A DNA stretch of 64,000 nucleotides. Source: Chloroherpeton thalassium ATCC 35110 (GTDB lineage: Bacteria > Bacteroidota > Chlorobiia > Chlorobiales > Chloroherpetonaceae). Each line of letters starts with the position of its first letter. Position 1 is the first letter of the stretch. Location of the stretch: contig NC_011026.1 in assembly GCF_000020525.1 (NCBI RefSeq), positions 1,966,001 through 2,030,000 of the forward strand, written 5' to 3'. Both the position numbers and the translations under genes were made by a program. Positions 45,218-54,917 of the stretch are shown piece by piece. The notes below the pieces were generated by a model. That model made no database searches. It worked only from the letters and a program-made list of their open reading frames with translations, and was not told the DNA's origin.

Positions 45218-48160
45218 ATGTCGCAATCCAGCAAGCCGAATCATCAAAATGAGCCAATCTCGTTGCAAAACGAGAACCCGCCTGTACAAAAGCAAGCCGC
45301 CAGTTTGGCAGAAATGCCATCAGAAGATAGTGAAAAAGAAAACAGCCAATTCGTTTCTCGTCATTCGGGCGTATTCATCAAGGGCGCTCGCACGCACAAT
45401 TTGAAAAACATCGATGTGGCGATTCCGCGCAATAAGCTCGTCGTGATTTCCGGCGTGAGTGGTTCGGGAAAATCCAGCTTGGCCTTTGATACGCTTTACG
45501 CCGAAGGCCATCGGCGATATGTGGAATCGATGTCGTCCTACATTCGGCAATTTCTTGAGCGCATTCCCAAGCCTGATGTCGATTTCATTCAAGGCATTGC
45601 GCCGGCGATTGCCATCGAGCAAAAAACGACTTCGAAAAATCCGCGATCGACAGTTGGGACCGTCACGGAAATTTACGATTACCTTCGGTTGCTTTTTGCG
45701 CGAATTGGCAAAACCTATTCGAAAGACACCAATGAGCTCGTGTTGAAGCACACGCCGGAAGACGTGCTATTTCAAGTGAAGCTCTTCGAAGAGCGCACGA
45801 AATTCTACATCGGTTTTCCTTTTCCGCATCATAAGCTGGCCAAGAAAAAAGAGCGAAGCTTCAGCGACGAGCTGCAAAACTTGAAGCAAAAAGGCTTTAC
45901 GCGAATTGTTAAAGGCGAGACGATTTTTGATTTGAGCTCGGAACAGGATGAAAATAAACTCACAAAGCTGAACAAATCGGAACAAAGCGAGCTCTTGGTA
46001 CTGACAGACCGGCTGGCATATCGTGAGGATGAAGAACTTTTCCATCGGGTCACGGAAGCAGTGGAAACGTGCTTTCGCGAGTCGGGTGGTTACGCCACGG
46101 TTCGGGTGCTCGGTGGACGCGATTACCAGTTTAGCGATAAGCTCGAACTCAACGGCATTGAATATGAAGAACCAACCCCGCAGCTTTTCGCGTTCAATTC
46201 GCCCGTTGGTGCGTGTCCAACTTGCCAAGGATTTGGACGCATTCCTGGCGTGGATGAAGACGCCGTGGTTCCAAACAAAGCGCTTTCCATACGCGATGGC
46301 GCGATTGCGTGCTGGAATTCCGATAAACACTCTCGCCACTTGCGCGACCTGATCCGTGTGGCCAGCGAACATAAAATACCGCTCGACGAGCCTTACGGCA
46401 GCCTCAGCGAGAACGCAAAAAAAATTATTTGGCAAGGCGCAAAGAACAGCGACTTTCTTGGCGTCAAAGGATTTTTTAAAGAGATCGAGCGAGAGGCGCA
46501 ATATAAAATGCACTACCGCGTGTTGCTCAGCCGCTATCGTGGCTACACGGTTTGTCCTGACTGTCAGGGTACGCGGCTTAGAAAAGACGCCTTGCAAGTG
46601 CGTGTTGCCAAAATGACCCTTGCCGACATTGTGGAAATGACTATCGGCGAGGCCTATCAGTTTTTCAAAAACATAGAAATTTCGCGTTTCGACAAAGCCG
46701 TTGCCTCCACGATTTTGGAGGAAATTTTGCGACGTCTGAGCTATTTGGTGGAAGTTGGGTTGGATTACCTAACGCTAAGTCGACCGTCGCAAACCTTAAG
46801 TGGTGGCGAATCGCAACGAATCAATTTGGCCACGTCGCTTGGCTCGTCGCTTGTGGGATCGCTTTATATTTTGGACGAGCCGAGCATTGGCTTGCATCAG
46901 CGCGACTCGGCACGACTGATTCGCATTTTGCGCAAATTACGCGACATTGGCAATACGGTTATCGTTGTCGAACACGACCGCGAGATTATAGAGGCGGCGG
47001 ATATCATTTTGGATCTTGGCCCAAAAGCAGGCCGGCACGGCGGCGAGCTGATTTTTCATGGCACGTATGAAGACATTTTGCAAAGCGCATCGTCCGTTAC
47101 CGGCAAATATTTGACCGGCAAAAATATCATTCCGTTGCCGGAAAAAAGGCGCGAGCCGGATTTCAGCCGAGCCATCGAAGTGCAAGGTGCGATGGAAAAC
47201 AATCTGAAAAACTTAGATGTGAAATTTCCGCTCGGTGTGATGACTTGCGTTACGGGCGTGAGTGGTTCGGGAAAATCCACGCTCGTGACGGACATTTTAT
47301 ATCTCGGCTTGCTCAAGCAAAAAGTTGGCACTGCGGAAAAGGTTGGCACGCATAAAGCTCTTTTGGGTGGCGAGCAGATTAGCAAGATTGAGCTGGTTGA
47401 CCAGTCGCCTATTGGCCGAACCAGCCGCAGCAACCCCGCCACGTATCTGAAAATTTTCGATGAAATCCGCTCCATTTTTGCGCACACCACCTATGCGAAA
47501 GCAAAAGGTTGGGAGCCTGGTTATTTTTCATTTAACATTCCGGGCGGTCGTTGCGAAACTTGCGCCGGCGAAGGGGTAATTCATATTGAGATGCAATTTT
47601 TGGCCGACATCGAAACCGTTTGCGAGGATTGTCATGGACGGCGCTACAAAGCCGAAACGCTTAGTGCGCTCTACAACGGAAAATCCATCGCCGATGTGCT
47701 CGACATGACGGTCACCGAAGCCATTGAGTTTTTTCAGGATCACCGAGCGCTTTCTCGAAAGCTGAGCATTTTAGAGGATGTCGGACTCGGGTATTTGCAG
47801 CTTGGCCAATCAGCGAGCACGCTTTCGGGCGGCGAAGCGCAGCGCTTGAAGCTCGCGCTGCATATTTCCAGCATTGAGTCGCGAAATGCGCTTTTCATCT
47901 TCGACGAACCGACCACCGGCCTGCATTTCGACGATATTCAAAAACTGATCCAATGCTTTAATCAGCTTTTAGCACAAGGCAATACTTTAATTATCATCGA
48001 GCATAACCTTGATGTGATTAAGCAAGCCGATTGGATTATCGATTTAGGTCCTGACGCCGGCAATCGGGGCGGAGAAATTGTTGCAGCAGGCGTGCCCGAA
48101 AGTATTGCGGCGGCAGAAGCATCTTTTACCGGCAAGTATTTAAAGGAATATTTGATCTGA
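45218..48160 (+). CDS. uvrA: Excinuclease ABC subunit UvrA
   Basis: A 980-residue DNA-damage sensor of nucleotide-excision repair. Two ABC ATPase halves have Walker [21 protein letters not shown] and [16 protein letters not shown], signatures [18 protein letters not shown] and [16 protein letters not shown], and zinc fingers [16 protein letters not shown] and [16 protein letters not shown]. The family domain starts at about residue 50 ([14 protein letters not shown]); the preceding polar, Gln/Ser/Glu-rich 50 residues are an extension. ATG at 45314 ([12 protein letters not shown]) is an alternative start. The stop lies three bases from the convergent small gene's stop. Confidence 0.95.
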   Translation: MSQSSKPNHQNEPISLQNENPPVQKQAASLAEMPSEDSEKENSQFVSRHSGVFIKGARTHNLKNIDVAIPRNKLVVISGVSGSGKSSLAFDTLYAEGHRRYVESMSSYIRQFLERIPKPDVDFIQGIAPAIAIEQKTTSKNPRSTVGTVTEIYDYLRLLFARIGKTYSKDTNELVLKHTPEDVLFQVKLFEERTKFYIGFPFPHHKLAKKKERSFSDELQNLKQKGFTRIVKGETIFDLSSEQDENKLTKLNKSEQSELLVLTDRLAYREDEELFHRVTEAVETCFRESGGYATVRVLGGRDYQFSDKLELNGIEYEEPTPQLFAFNSPVGACPTCQGFGRIPGVDEDAVVPNKALSIRDGAIACWNSDKHSRHLRDLIRVASEHKIPLDEPYGSLSENAKKIIWQGAKNSDFLGVKGFFKEIEREAQYKMHYRVLLSRYRGYTVCPDCQGTRLRKDALQVRVAKMTLADIVEMTIGEAYQFFKNIEISRFDKAVASTILEEILRRLSYLVEVGLDYLTLSRPSQTLSGGESQRINLATSLGSSLVGSLYILDEPSIGLHQRDSARLIRILRKLRDIGNTVIVVEHDREIIEAADIILDLGPKAGRHGGELIFHGTYEDILQSASSVTGKYLTGKNIIPLPEKRREPDFSRAIEVQGAMENNLKNLDVKFPLGVMTCVTGVSGSGKSTLVTDILYLGLLKQKVGTAEKVGTHKALLGGEQISKIELVDQSPIGRTSRSNPATYLKIFDEIRSIFAHTTYAKAKGWEPGYFSFNIPGGRCETCAGEGVIHIEMQFLADIETVCEDCHGRRYKAETLSALYNGKSIADVLDMTVTEAIEFFQDHRALSRKLSILEDVGLGYLQLGQSASTLSGGEAQRLKLALHISSIESRNALFIFDEPTTGLHFDDIQKLIQCFNQLLAQGNTLIIIEHNLDVIKQADWIIDLGPDAGNRGGEIVAAGVPESIAAAEASFTGKYLKEYLI

Positions 48161-48163
48161 CCG

Positions 48164-48463
48164 TTAGGTTGGTAAATCGTCCTCGATGACGCCACCATGC
48201 AGGCGAATGTGCGGATAGTGAGATTCAGAAGTGCGCTCTGTCCAAACATCTTCGCCTTTTTGTGCGAGCGCTTCGTTCTGTTGAACAAACAGGCGGTTTT
48301 TGGCCAGCGCCACCACTTCTTTGGCAAATTCAAGATTAGCCTGGTCGTTGGAAGTGGCTGTCTCATCAATGGCTTTCGAACTCAAGCTGTCAAACTTTTC
48401 TATCAGCACCTTGCCGATAATCTGAAGCTGTTCGTCGGAAAATTTTTGTTCTATGGTCGACAT
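48164..48463 (-). CDS. Small unknown protein, 99 aa
   Basis: Not recognised. A soluble helical protein: MSTIEQKFSDEQLQIIGKVL, then LEFAKEVVALAKNRLFVQQN with strong amphipathic character, and an acidic tail (GGVIEDDLPT). It ends three bases from the uvrA stop on the opposite strand, with no terminator in between. A cofactor or regulatory role cannot be argued from sequence. Confidence 0.55.
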   Translation of the reverse strand: MSTIEQKFSDEQLQIIGKVLIEKFDSLSSKAIDETATSNDQANLEFAKEVVALAKNRLFVQQNEALAQKGEDVWTERTSESHYPHIRLHGGVIEDDLPT

Positions 48464-48627
48464 AATGCAAGCATTTTATTGGCTAAATAGATAATTGGTT
48501 AACATAATAATAAAAAAACCGTTCAAAGCATTCGCTCCAAAAAATTCGCGTCTCTGAATCGCATGATTCCATGCAACTGAGCTTCGCATGCAAATGTTGA
48601 ATCTAAAATGAACCCGTTTTCCGAAAG

Positions 48628-50379
48628 TCAATCCATAGACGAGAGTTCCTCTTCAAGCAGCTGTTTGCGATAAAGCTCTGCGTAAAGACCATCTTTTTCA
48701 ATCAATTCCTCGTGGCTGCCAAGCTCGGCGATTTCTCCCTCAGAAAGCACCAGAATTTTATCACAATTTTTTACCGTGGAAGTCCGGTGGCTGATGATAA
48801 TGGCGGTCATGCCGTCGGTTGCCGTATCGAGCTGCTTGAGAATAAGCGATTCCGTGTTGGTATCAACAGCAGAAAGCGCGTCATCTAAAATTAAGATTTT
48901 CGGTTTTCGAATGAGCGCGCGGGCAATGCAAGTGCGCTGTTTTTGTCCGCCGGAAAGCGTAATGCCGCGTTCGCCGAGCATGGTTTCGAATTGAGCGGGG
49001 AAGGACATCACGTCGTCGTAGATGGCGGCTTGCTTGGCCGCTGTTTCCACCTCGGCTAAAGAATTCTGTTGCAAGCCAAGCGCAATGTTTTTGCCAATGG
49101 TTTCGGAAAAAAGAAAATGATCTTGCGTGACAAAGCCGATGTGCTGGCGCAGCACGCTTAAGGGAATATTTTTGAGCGAAATGCCGTCGATCAAAATTTC
49201 GCCCTCAGTCGGATCGAAAAAGCGAGGGATTAAATTCACCAAAGATGATTTTCCCGAGCCTGTTGCACCGATAATTGCCAGTTTAGAGCCTTGTGGAACG
49301 GAAAAAGAGACCTGTTTTAAAACCGGATTTTCTGGGTTCGCAGGATAAGCAACGCTGACATGTTTGAACTCAATGCTGCCGTGAAGCGATGAGATCGAGC
49401 GGTCGCAGCTGGGCGTATCGGTAATTTCGGGAGCAATTTCAAAAATTGCGTTAATTCTTTTTTGCGCCGCCGCCGCTCGTTGGACCATGTTGGTTACCCA
49501 ACCGATGGAAATCAGCGGCCATGTCAAAACACCGAGATAAATCACAAACTGAGCAATTTCGCCAATGGTGATTTCGTGGTGAATGACTTTGCCGCCGCCA
49601 ACCCAAATCATCACAATCAAGGAAATGCCAAGCAACCCAGAAGTGAAAGTTTGAAAAAGCGCTTGCACTTTTGCGAGCGAAAGATTTTGCTCGTAATATT
49701 TTTGATTGAGCACGCCAAATTGTTCAGCCTCGTTCTCTTCGCGCGTGTAAGCTTTGATGACACGAATCCCCGACAAATTTTCCTGAACCTTCGAAGTAAT
49801 GTCGGCATAGCGTTTTTGGAGAACTTTTGTTCGTTTATGCACAGCCTGGCCGATTCGATACACCGAATAGCTTAAAATTGGCGCTGGTAAAAGTGCGTAA
49901 AGCGTGAGCATTGGCGAGATGGCGATCATGGCCGAAAGCGTAAAGACCAAGCGAAAAACAGTATTGATCGAATACATGATGGCCGGGCCAAAGTAATTTC
50001 GGACCGAATTCATGTCGTTGGTTGCGCGAGCCATCAAGTCGCCAGTGCTCGTTTGCTTAAAAAAGCTGAGCGAAAGCGTTTGAATGTGTGCGTAAAAATC
50101 GTTTTTAAGGTCATATTCGATAAGCCGCGAGGCCACAATAATGCTACGGCGAACTTTGAAAAGAAAAAAGCCGCTGGCGGCTGAAGATAAAATCGCGAGA
50201 ATGGCATGTTTGGTAATCGATGAAAAGTCAAAATCCGATTTCATTTCATCGATGGCCGCGCCAATGAATTTCGGAGAAATAATCAGAAATACGTTGGTGC
50301 AAATAATCCAGAAAAAGCCGAAGAAGAAATACTTCCGAAACTTATAAAGATATTTATTTAAACTTAAAAGGCTTTTCAT
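48628..50379 (-). CDS. ABC exporter half-transporter (MsbA/MdlA-type), degenerate catalytic site
   Basis: A 583-residue ABC-B type half-transporter with six N-terminal membrane helices (from IFFGFFWIICTNVFLI-like segments at ~18) and a C-terminal NBD: Walker A IIGATGSGKSSLVNLIPRFF, Q-loop GFVTQDHFLFSE, signature LSGGQKQRTCIARALIR. Walker B reads ILDDALSAVDTN, so the catalytic Glu is Asp, as in the degenerate site of heterodimeric exporters such as MdlA/BmrC. It may pair with a second half-transporter encoded elsewhere. No partner gene is adjacent. Substrate (lipid or drug) unknown. Confidence 0.88.
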   Translation of the reverse strand: MKSLLSLNKYLYKFRKYFFFGFFWIICTNVFLIISPKFIGAAIDEMKSDFDFSSITKHAILAILSSAASGFFLFKVRRSIIVASRLIEYDLKNDFYAHIQTLSLSFFKQTSTGDLMARATNDMNSVRNYFGPAIMYSINTVFRLVFTLSAMIAISPMLTLYALLPAPILSYSVYRIGQAVHKRTKVLQKRYADITSKVQENLSGIRVIKAYTREENEAEQFGVLNQKYYEQNLSLAKVQALFQTFTSGLLGISLIVMIWVGGGKVIHHEITIGEIAQFVIYLGVLTWPLISIGWVTNMVQRAAAAQKRINAIFEIAPEITDTPSCDRSISSLHGSIEFKHVSVAYPANPENPVLKQVSFSVPQGSKLAIIGATGSGKSSLVNLIPRFFDPTEGEILIDGISLKNIPLSVLRQHIGFVTQDHFLFSETIGKNIALGLQQNSLAEVETAAKQAAIYDDVMSFPAQFETMLGERGITLSGGQKQRTCIARALIRKPKILILDDALSAVDTNTESLILKQLDTATDGMTAIIISHRTSTVKNCDKILVLSEGEIAELGSHEELIEKDGLYAELYRKQLLEEELSSMD

Positions 50380-50414
50380 ATTAATTTAGGATAGCTGGCG
50401 CAAATACGCGTTAC

Positions 50415-51728
50415 TTATTGTGACTCGTCTCTTTTGCGACGAGTAAGCCGTTTGGATTCCTCAACAATTTTTTCAAATTCATCAGCGCCAAGCTGTTCTT
50501 TGATTCGCAAGAGGCTTTCGTTGATAACGATTTTATAATTCAAATTTAGCTTTTCGCAAAGGGTTTGCGCAGCAATAAAGTATTTCACGCTGCCTCTGTG
50601 CATCCTTTTTTCCTCGTAGACGCGTCCCGTATAGGCAAGCGAAAGCGCCATGTGTCGCTGAGCGCCAATTTTGCGTGCGAGTTCAAAGGCTTCGTGATAT
50701 TTTTCCACCGCTTCTTTGTAGAGCCCAATTTCCTCTAAAATGCCACCGAAGTTAATCAGCGTGTTTACAATTCCCTTTGTATTTTCGAGCTGCTTGTTAT
50801 CGGAAATACTGCTTTTGTAGTAGCTGATGGATTTATCAAATTCCCCTAAATCTTGATAAAGTAGTCCGAGTTGATGCTTGGCGCTGGCAAGCCCTTCTAT
50901 ATCGGAGACTTCCTCGCGCACCTTTTCACTGACGCGGTAATAATTTCTGGCTTTATCGTAGCAGCCCCAAATGTGCAAAATCATCCCAAGATTATACATG
51001 ACTTGCGCATATCCAATCGGGTTGCTCGATTCTGTTTGGTAGTGCAAGGTTTCGTTGTAAGCCTCAAATGATTTTTCGTATTGGTGATCTTCAAAGTATG
51101 TTTTGCCGAGCTCGATCAAAGCTGGCATCAATTCGGTGGGGAGCGCGTCGGCAGTTTCGCGAAGGTCGGCAAGTTTTGCCTCAAGAATTTCGATGCGTTT
51201 TTTCAAATTTGGCGAAAAGCTGAGTTCATCCACGTTGTACTCGAGTTCTTTTGGCAATTCCCCGTGGGGTTTAAACTCGATAATGTTCTCAGAAATGGCT
51301 CGCCAGAAATTTGGCGAACGCCGATAAGCAATGTCAAGAATAAATGTTGGCAAGCAAATAATAACAGAGGCTGGAATTTTAGATGTTTCACGGCCAAGTG
51401 TGTCTAAAAGAGAGGCAACATGCTCTTCGTTCGTGTGATCTTTGACCGCTTCCCCAAAACTATTGACAACGATCGCATCGATTTTTTTATTGGAGCGAAT
51501 AATCTCGTTTTCAAGCTGGTGCATGAGGTTGGCATGTGTTGAAAAGCATGTCTCAAGCACAACAATGCCTTTGGTTTCCGAAAGCTGAGAAAGCTTTCCA
51601 ATAAGCTTAATGCGGAAAACAGGAGAATTAATTCGAATGACACGTAATTGTGGCTTTTGTGAGCGAACATCCGCACGTAATTCTGAAATAAGCTCACCTA
51701 ATTGATGCTTAAACTGATATTGAATCAA
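50415..51728 (-). CDS. TPR protein with N-terminal degenerate NTPase-like domain
   Basis: A 437-residue protein. Residues 1-170 form an alpha/beta region (ELISELRADVRSQKPQLRVI, KGIVVLETCFSTHANLMHQL, IDAIVVNSFGEAVKDHTNEE, ASVIICLPTFILDIAYRRSP then NFWRAISENIIEF). This order matches the N-terminal STAND-like module of bacterial TPR proteins where the P-loop is eroded. From about 205 on there are five or six TPRs (ALIELGKTYFEDHQYEKSFE, AQVMYNLGMILHIWGCYDKA, ASAKHQLGLLYQDLGEFDKS, NTLINFGGILEEIGLYKEAV). A role in signalling or protein interaction is likely. It is divergent from the histidine kinase with 421 bases between. Confidence 0.7.
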   Translation of the reverse strand: MIQYQFKHQLGELISELRADVRSQKPQLRVIRINSPVFRIKLIGKLSQLSETKGIVVLETCFSTHANLMHQLENEIIRSNKKIDAIVVNSFGEAVKDHTNEEHVASLLDTLGRETSKIPASVIICLPTFILDIAYRRSPNFWRAISENIIEFKPHGELPKELEYNVDELSFSPNLKKRIEILEAKLADLRETADALPTELMPALIELGKTYFEDHQYEKSFEAYNETLHYQTESSNPIGYAQVMYNLGMILHIWGCYDKARNYYRVSEKVREEVSDIEGLASAKHQLGLLYQDLGEFDKSISYYKSSISDNKQLENTKGIVNTLINFGGILEEIGLYKEAVEKYHEAFELARKIGAQRHMALSLAYTGRVYEEKRMHRGSVKYFIAAQTLCEKLNLNYKIVINESLLRIKEQLGADEFEKIVEESKRLTRRKRDESQ

Positions 51729-52149
51729 GGCTTTACAGTGTTTAAAATTGACTATCTACTCGGGACAGCGTTAGGTGAATCAAAGGTTCAATGAGAAAGT
51801 AAGTAAAGCTACTGAGTGAATAATTTAATAAAATTAAAACAGGTCTTGATAACTTTTCGTTGCGCATGATGAATTGATTTTGCGCGATTTCAAATTTCCG
51901 ATTCAACAAAGATTTTACTAAGTTTAAACTTAGTCCCTTGCCCGAACAAGATGGCAACAAAATTACTCGACTAAAAAGTACCAGCCAATAAACCTGAAAG
52001 CTACTTTACCATTATGTTTATTTAATGCAAGGAAAAGAGAATTTGTCTGTTTCTTGAGGTAAATGTAAATTCAAAGAATTTGTTATAGGCAACCCCTGTT
52101 TTTGCTTTAGCAAGTGGAAAGTGGCAAAAATTAGGCAGATGATTCTTTT
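51729..52149. other. 421-base intergenic region upstream of the TPR and kinase genes
   Basis: AT-rich divergent spacer expected to contain promoters of both genes. A 72-codon minus-strand frame (51742-51960) is hydrophobic but has no support. I see no convincing hairpin or repeat. The sequence does not let me place the promoters. Confidence 0.5.
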
Positions 52150-53880
52150 ATGGCGTTAAGTGAAAATGGTAAGAAAACAAATGGAATGAGTAAATATCGT
52201 GATATTATTATTTCGGTGGCGTTATTTCTCATTCTTGATGTAGGTGTGCTGATACTGAATTTCATCATTTCAGCGCAAATTAAACAAGATGCGATTAGCG
52301 TGGGGTTGGCCGGTCGGGAGATGATGCTCTCGCAACGAATTGTAAAAGCAACGTTTCAAATTCATTTTATCCAAAATTACGGACGAGGTGAAGGCAAACG
52401 GATCGATGCGCCAAGAGAGGAACTCAAGCAAGCTGCTGCGTTATTTGAGCAAACGTTAGAAGGTTATAAAGAAGGCAAAAAAGTCTTGGATGAAAATCTT
52501 GAGCCGGTATATTTGCCGAAAGTGGAAGAGCCGCAAACTCAAGAGATTGTGACACGAGCACTGGCAATTTGGCGGCCTTTTCGACGAAAACTTGAACCCA
52601 TGATCACCGCGCGCGATAGTGTAGACCTTGCAGTTTCGATTAACACGATTATCCACGCGCTGCGTGCGGATTCTAAGCTCCTTGACTTGATGAGTGATCT
52701 CTCTTTTGATCTTCAAAGCAAAGCGGGTAATAGAGCCGAAATTCTGCGATTGATTCAAAGCGGCGGTATTGTCTTAGCGCTTGTCAACTTTCTTATTTTG
52801 CTTTTCCACTTCATTGGAAAACTCCGGCAGCGTGATGAGGAAATCGAGCGATATTCTCAGGGGCTTGAAGAAATGGTGGCTGCGCGAACGAAAGAGCTTC
52901 GACAATCACAGCAGCAATTGATTCAGTTAAATGAGAATCTGGAAGTTATGGTTGAAAATCGAACAAAACAGCTTCGCGATTCACAAGCTCAGCTCATTCA
53001 GTCCGAGAAAATGGCGTCGCTGGGTCAGATGGTTGCTGGTATTGCTCACGAGATTAACACGCCTCTTGGATATGTGCGAAGCAATATAGAGGCGATCAAA
53101 GAAACACAATCGGAGATTTCCGTTTTAGCCAAGCAGTTTGAAGTCACGCAGAAAAAGTTGATTTTAGGCGAATTAGACGATTTTGAAACAGTGCTCAGAA
53201 GAAATCACTTTCTGTTGAAGGAGTTGTTGCGTAACCCTGCATATTTGCAAGCGGGACTTTTATTGGATGGTGCAGTAGAGGGCTTGGATAAAATTCAGGA
53301 TTTGGTCATTAATCTTAAAAACTTCTCCAGGCTTGATGAAGCCGATATGAAAGAAGTTGATCTTAGTGCAGGACTCGATACGGCATTGAAAATTGCGCAT
53401 AATGTGTTGAAATATCGAGTAGAAGTAACGCGAGACTATGGAAAATTGCCGTTGGTTAAGTGTTATCCCGCTCAGTTGAACCAGGTTTTTTTGAATATTC
53501 TTATCAACGCAGCACAGGCTTGCGAAAAACCAGATCGAGAAGACTATCAAGGAAATATCAAGATTAAAACGGGCGTTGAGCTCAATAAGGTTTATATTGA
53601 AATTAGTGACAATGGCGTTGGGATTCCTGAAGAAAAGCTATCTAAAATATTTGAGCCATTTTACACCACAAAGCCTGTTGGTCAAGGTACAGGGTTAGGA
53701 CTCTCCATTGTGTATCAGATTATGGAAAGACATAATGGAAAAATTACTGCGAAAAGTAAACTTGGCGAGGGCACGACTTTTAGAATTGAACTTCCACTGA
53801 CAGCAAGTACAGCTTCAGAGTCAAGTACGTCGGGATTATTTACTGAAGAAGAGCCTGAAACATCGCTATTTAAATCGTAA
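52150..53880 (+). CDS. Membrane sensor histidine kinase with PilJ-type input domain
   Basis: A 576-residue kinase. TM1 is at about residues 19-40 and TM2 at 205-224, enclosing a periplasmic region that starts GREMMLSQRIVKATFQIHF, the PilJ-type NIT-like helical sensor signature. A coiled-coil linker (EEMVAARTKELRQSQQQLIQ and a second copy) follows. The H-box is MVAGIAHEINTPLGYVRSN with H300, then HATPase motifs NILINAAQAC (N-box), DNGVGIPEE (G1) and GQGTGLGLSIVYQ (G2). It should phosphorylate the receiver protein encoded 20 bases downstream. Stimulus unknown; gliding or surface sensing is only a guess. Confidence 0.93.
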   Translation: MALSENGKKTNGMSKYRDIIISVALFLILDVGVLILNFIISAQIKQDAISVGLAGREMMLSQRIVKATFQIHFIQNYGRGEGKRIDAPREELKQAAALFEQTLEGYKEGKKVLDENLEPVYLPKVEEPQTQEIVTRALAIWRPFRRKLEPMITARDSVDLAVSINTIIHALRADSKLLDLMSDLSFDLQSKAGNRAEILRLIQSGGIVLALVNFLILLFHFIGKLRQRDEEIERYSQGLEEMVAARTKELRQSQQQLIQLNENLEVMVENRTKQLRDSQAQLIQSEKMASLGQMVAGIAHEINTPLGYVRSNIEAIKETQSEISVLAKQFEVTQKKLILGELDDFETVLRRNHFLLKELLRNPAYLQAGLLLDGAVEGLDKIQDLVINLKNFSRLDEADMKEVDLSAGLDTALKIAHNVLKYRVEVTRDYGKLPLVKCYPAQLNQVFLNILINAAQACEKPDREDYQGNIKIKTGVELNKVYIEISDNGVGIPEEKLSKIFEPFYTTKPVGQGTGLGLSIVYQIMERHNGKITAKSKLGEGTTFRIELPLTASTASESSTSGLFTEEEPETSLFKS

Positions 53881-53900
53881 GCCGTATAAACTTTTAGCTC

Positions 53901-54848
53901 ATGAAGTATACGATCTTATTTGTTGATGATGAACCACAAGTGCTGATCTCTCTGTCTATTGTTTTTCAGAAAGATTACAATGTACTAACGGCTCAGAGCG
54001 GCATAGCAGCATTGGAGATTATTAGAAGAACTCCTCTTGTCCATGTGATTGTTTCAGACCAGCGGATGCCTGGAATGCCAGGTGTTGAGTTGCTAAAATC
54101 GGTCAAAGAAATTAGCCCAACCACCATGCGCATTCTTTTGACGGGCTATGCCGATTTAGATGCAGTGATCGGCTCCATCAATGTCGGTGACGTTTTTCGC
54201 TTCGTCAATAAGCCATGGAAAAACGATAAGTTAAGAGAAACGGTGCGGTTGGCTTGCCAAATATCGGAGAAGATGAACAATCTTTATGTTCAGCACCAAA
54301 ATGTCCAGCCTGGAGTTGAACAAGCCGATTTCCATCTTGATGCCCGGCTTTTGGTAGTCGATGCGAACAAAGCCCATCTACAAGCTATCAAGGAATTATT
54401 TGTAAATGACTATACCGTTTATACTGCATCAACCATCGAGCAGGCCTTTCAATTTATCAAATCCACTCCTATCAGCGTATTGATTACGGAAGCCATGATT
54501 GGTGAAACGGATGGTGTTGATTTCCTTGCGGCGGTTCGGGAAGAGCAACCCGACACGGTTCCCATTTTATTAAGCGATAGCAAAGATGCCGCATTGGCTG
54601 TTAGGTTAATTAATCAAGGGCGTGTTTTCCGTTATTTGATCAAGCCGTTCAAGCGAGAAGTTCTGAAAACGGCAGTGCAATCAGCGGTCAGTCAGTATAA
54701 TTTGTTCCGCAAACGGCCAAGCATGAACTTGCGTCGCCAGGAAGAGGAGTTGCTGGTTAAAGGCTCTGAGGAAAACGTTACCATTCAGCAAGTCAATGAA
54801 CTCTTGGACAGGGCTCGCCAAAATATGAAAAATCGGACTACTTATTAG
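53901..54848 (+). CDS. Double-receiver response regulator
   Basis: A 315-residue protein with two CheY-like domains and no DNA-binding domain. Receiver 1 (residues 3-125): acidic pocket D9-D10, phosphoacceptor D53 in VSDQRMPGMPG, and K104. Receiver 2 (150-265): D154 in LLVVDANKA, K248 in YLIKPF, but the phosphoacceptor position is E197 in LITEAMIGETDG, so it probably cannot be phosphorylated and may be locked on. A charged helical tail follows. The kinase gene is 20 bases upstream; they form one operon ending in a strong terminator. Confidence 0.9.
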   Translation: MKYTILFVDDEPQVLISLSIVFQKDYNVLTAQSGIAALEIIRRTPLVHVIVSDQRMPGMPGVELLKSVKEISPTTMRILLTGYADLDAVIGSINVGDVFRFVNKPWKNDKLRETVRLACQISEKMNNLYVQHQNVQPGVEQADFHLDARLLVVDANKAHLQAIKELFVNDYTVYTASTIEQAFQFIKSTPISVLITEAMIGETDGVDFLAAVREEQPDTVPILLSDSKDAALAVRLINQGRVFRYLIKPFKREVLKTAVQSAVSQYNLFRKRPSMNLRRQEEELLVKGSEENVTIQQVNELLDRARQNMKNRTTY

Positions 54849-54867
54849 AGCCTGTGTAACACAATAA

Positions 54868-54895
54868 AAAAAGCCCCGCCAAAGCGGGGCTTTTT
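54868..54895. terminator. Bidirectional Rho-independent terminator
   Basis: AAAAAGCCCCGC-CAAA-GCGGGGC-TTTTT: GC-rich 7-bp core stem with flanking A:T pairs and a CAAA loop, between the convergent regulator and GH13 genes. Suited to terminate both. Confidence 0.92.
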
Positions 54896-54917
54896 GCTTT
54901 TCCTCAAGTTTTTTTTA

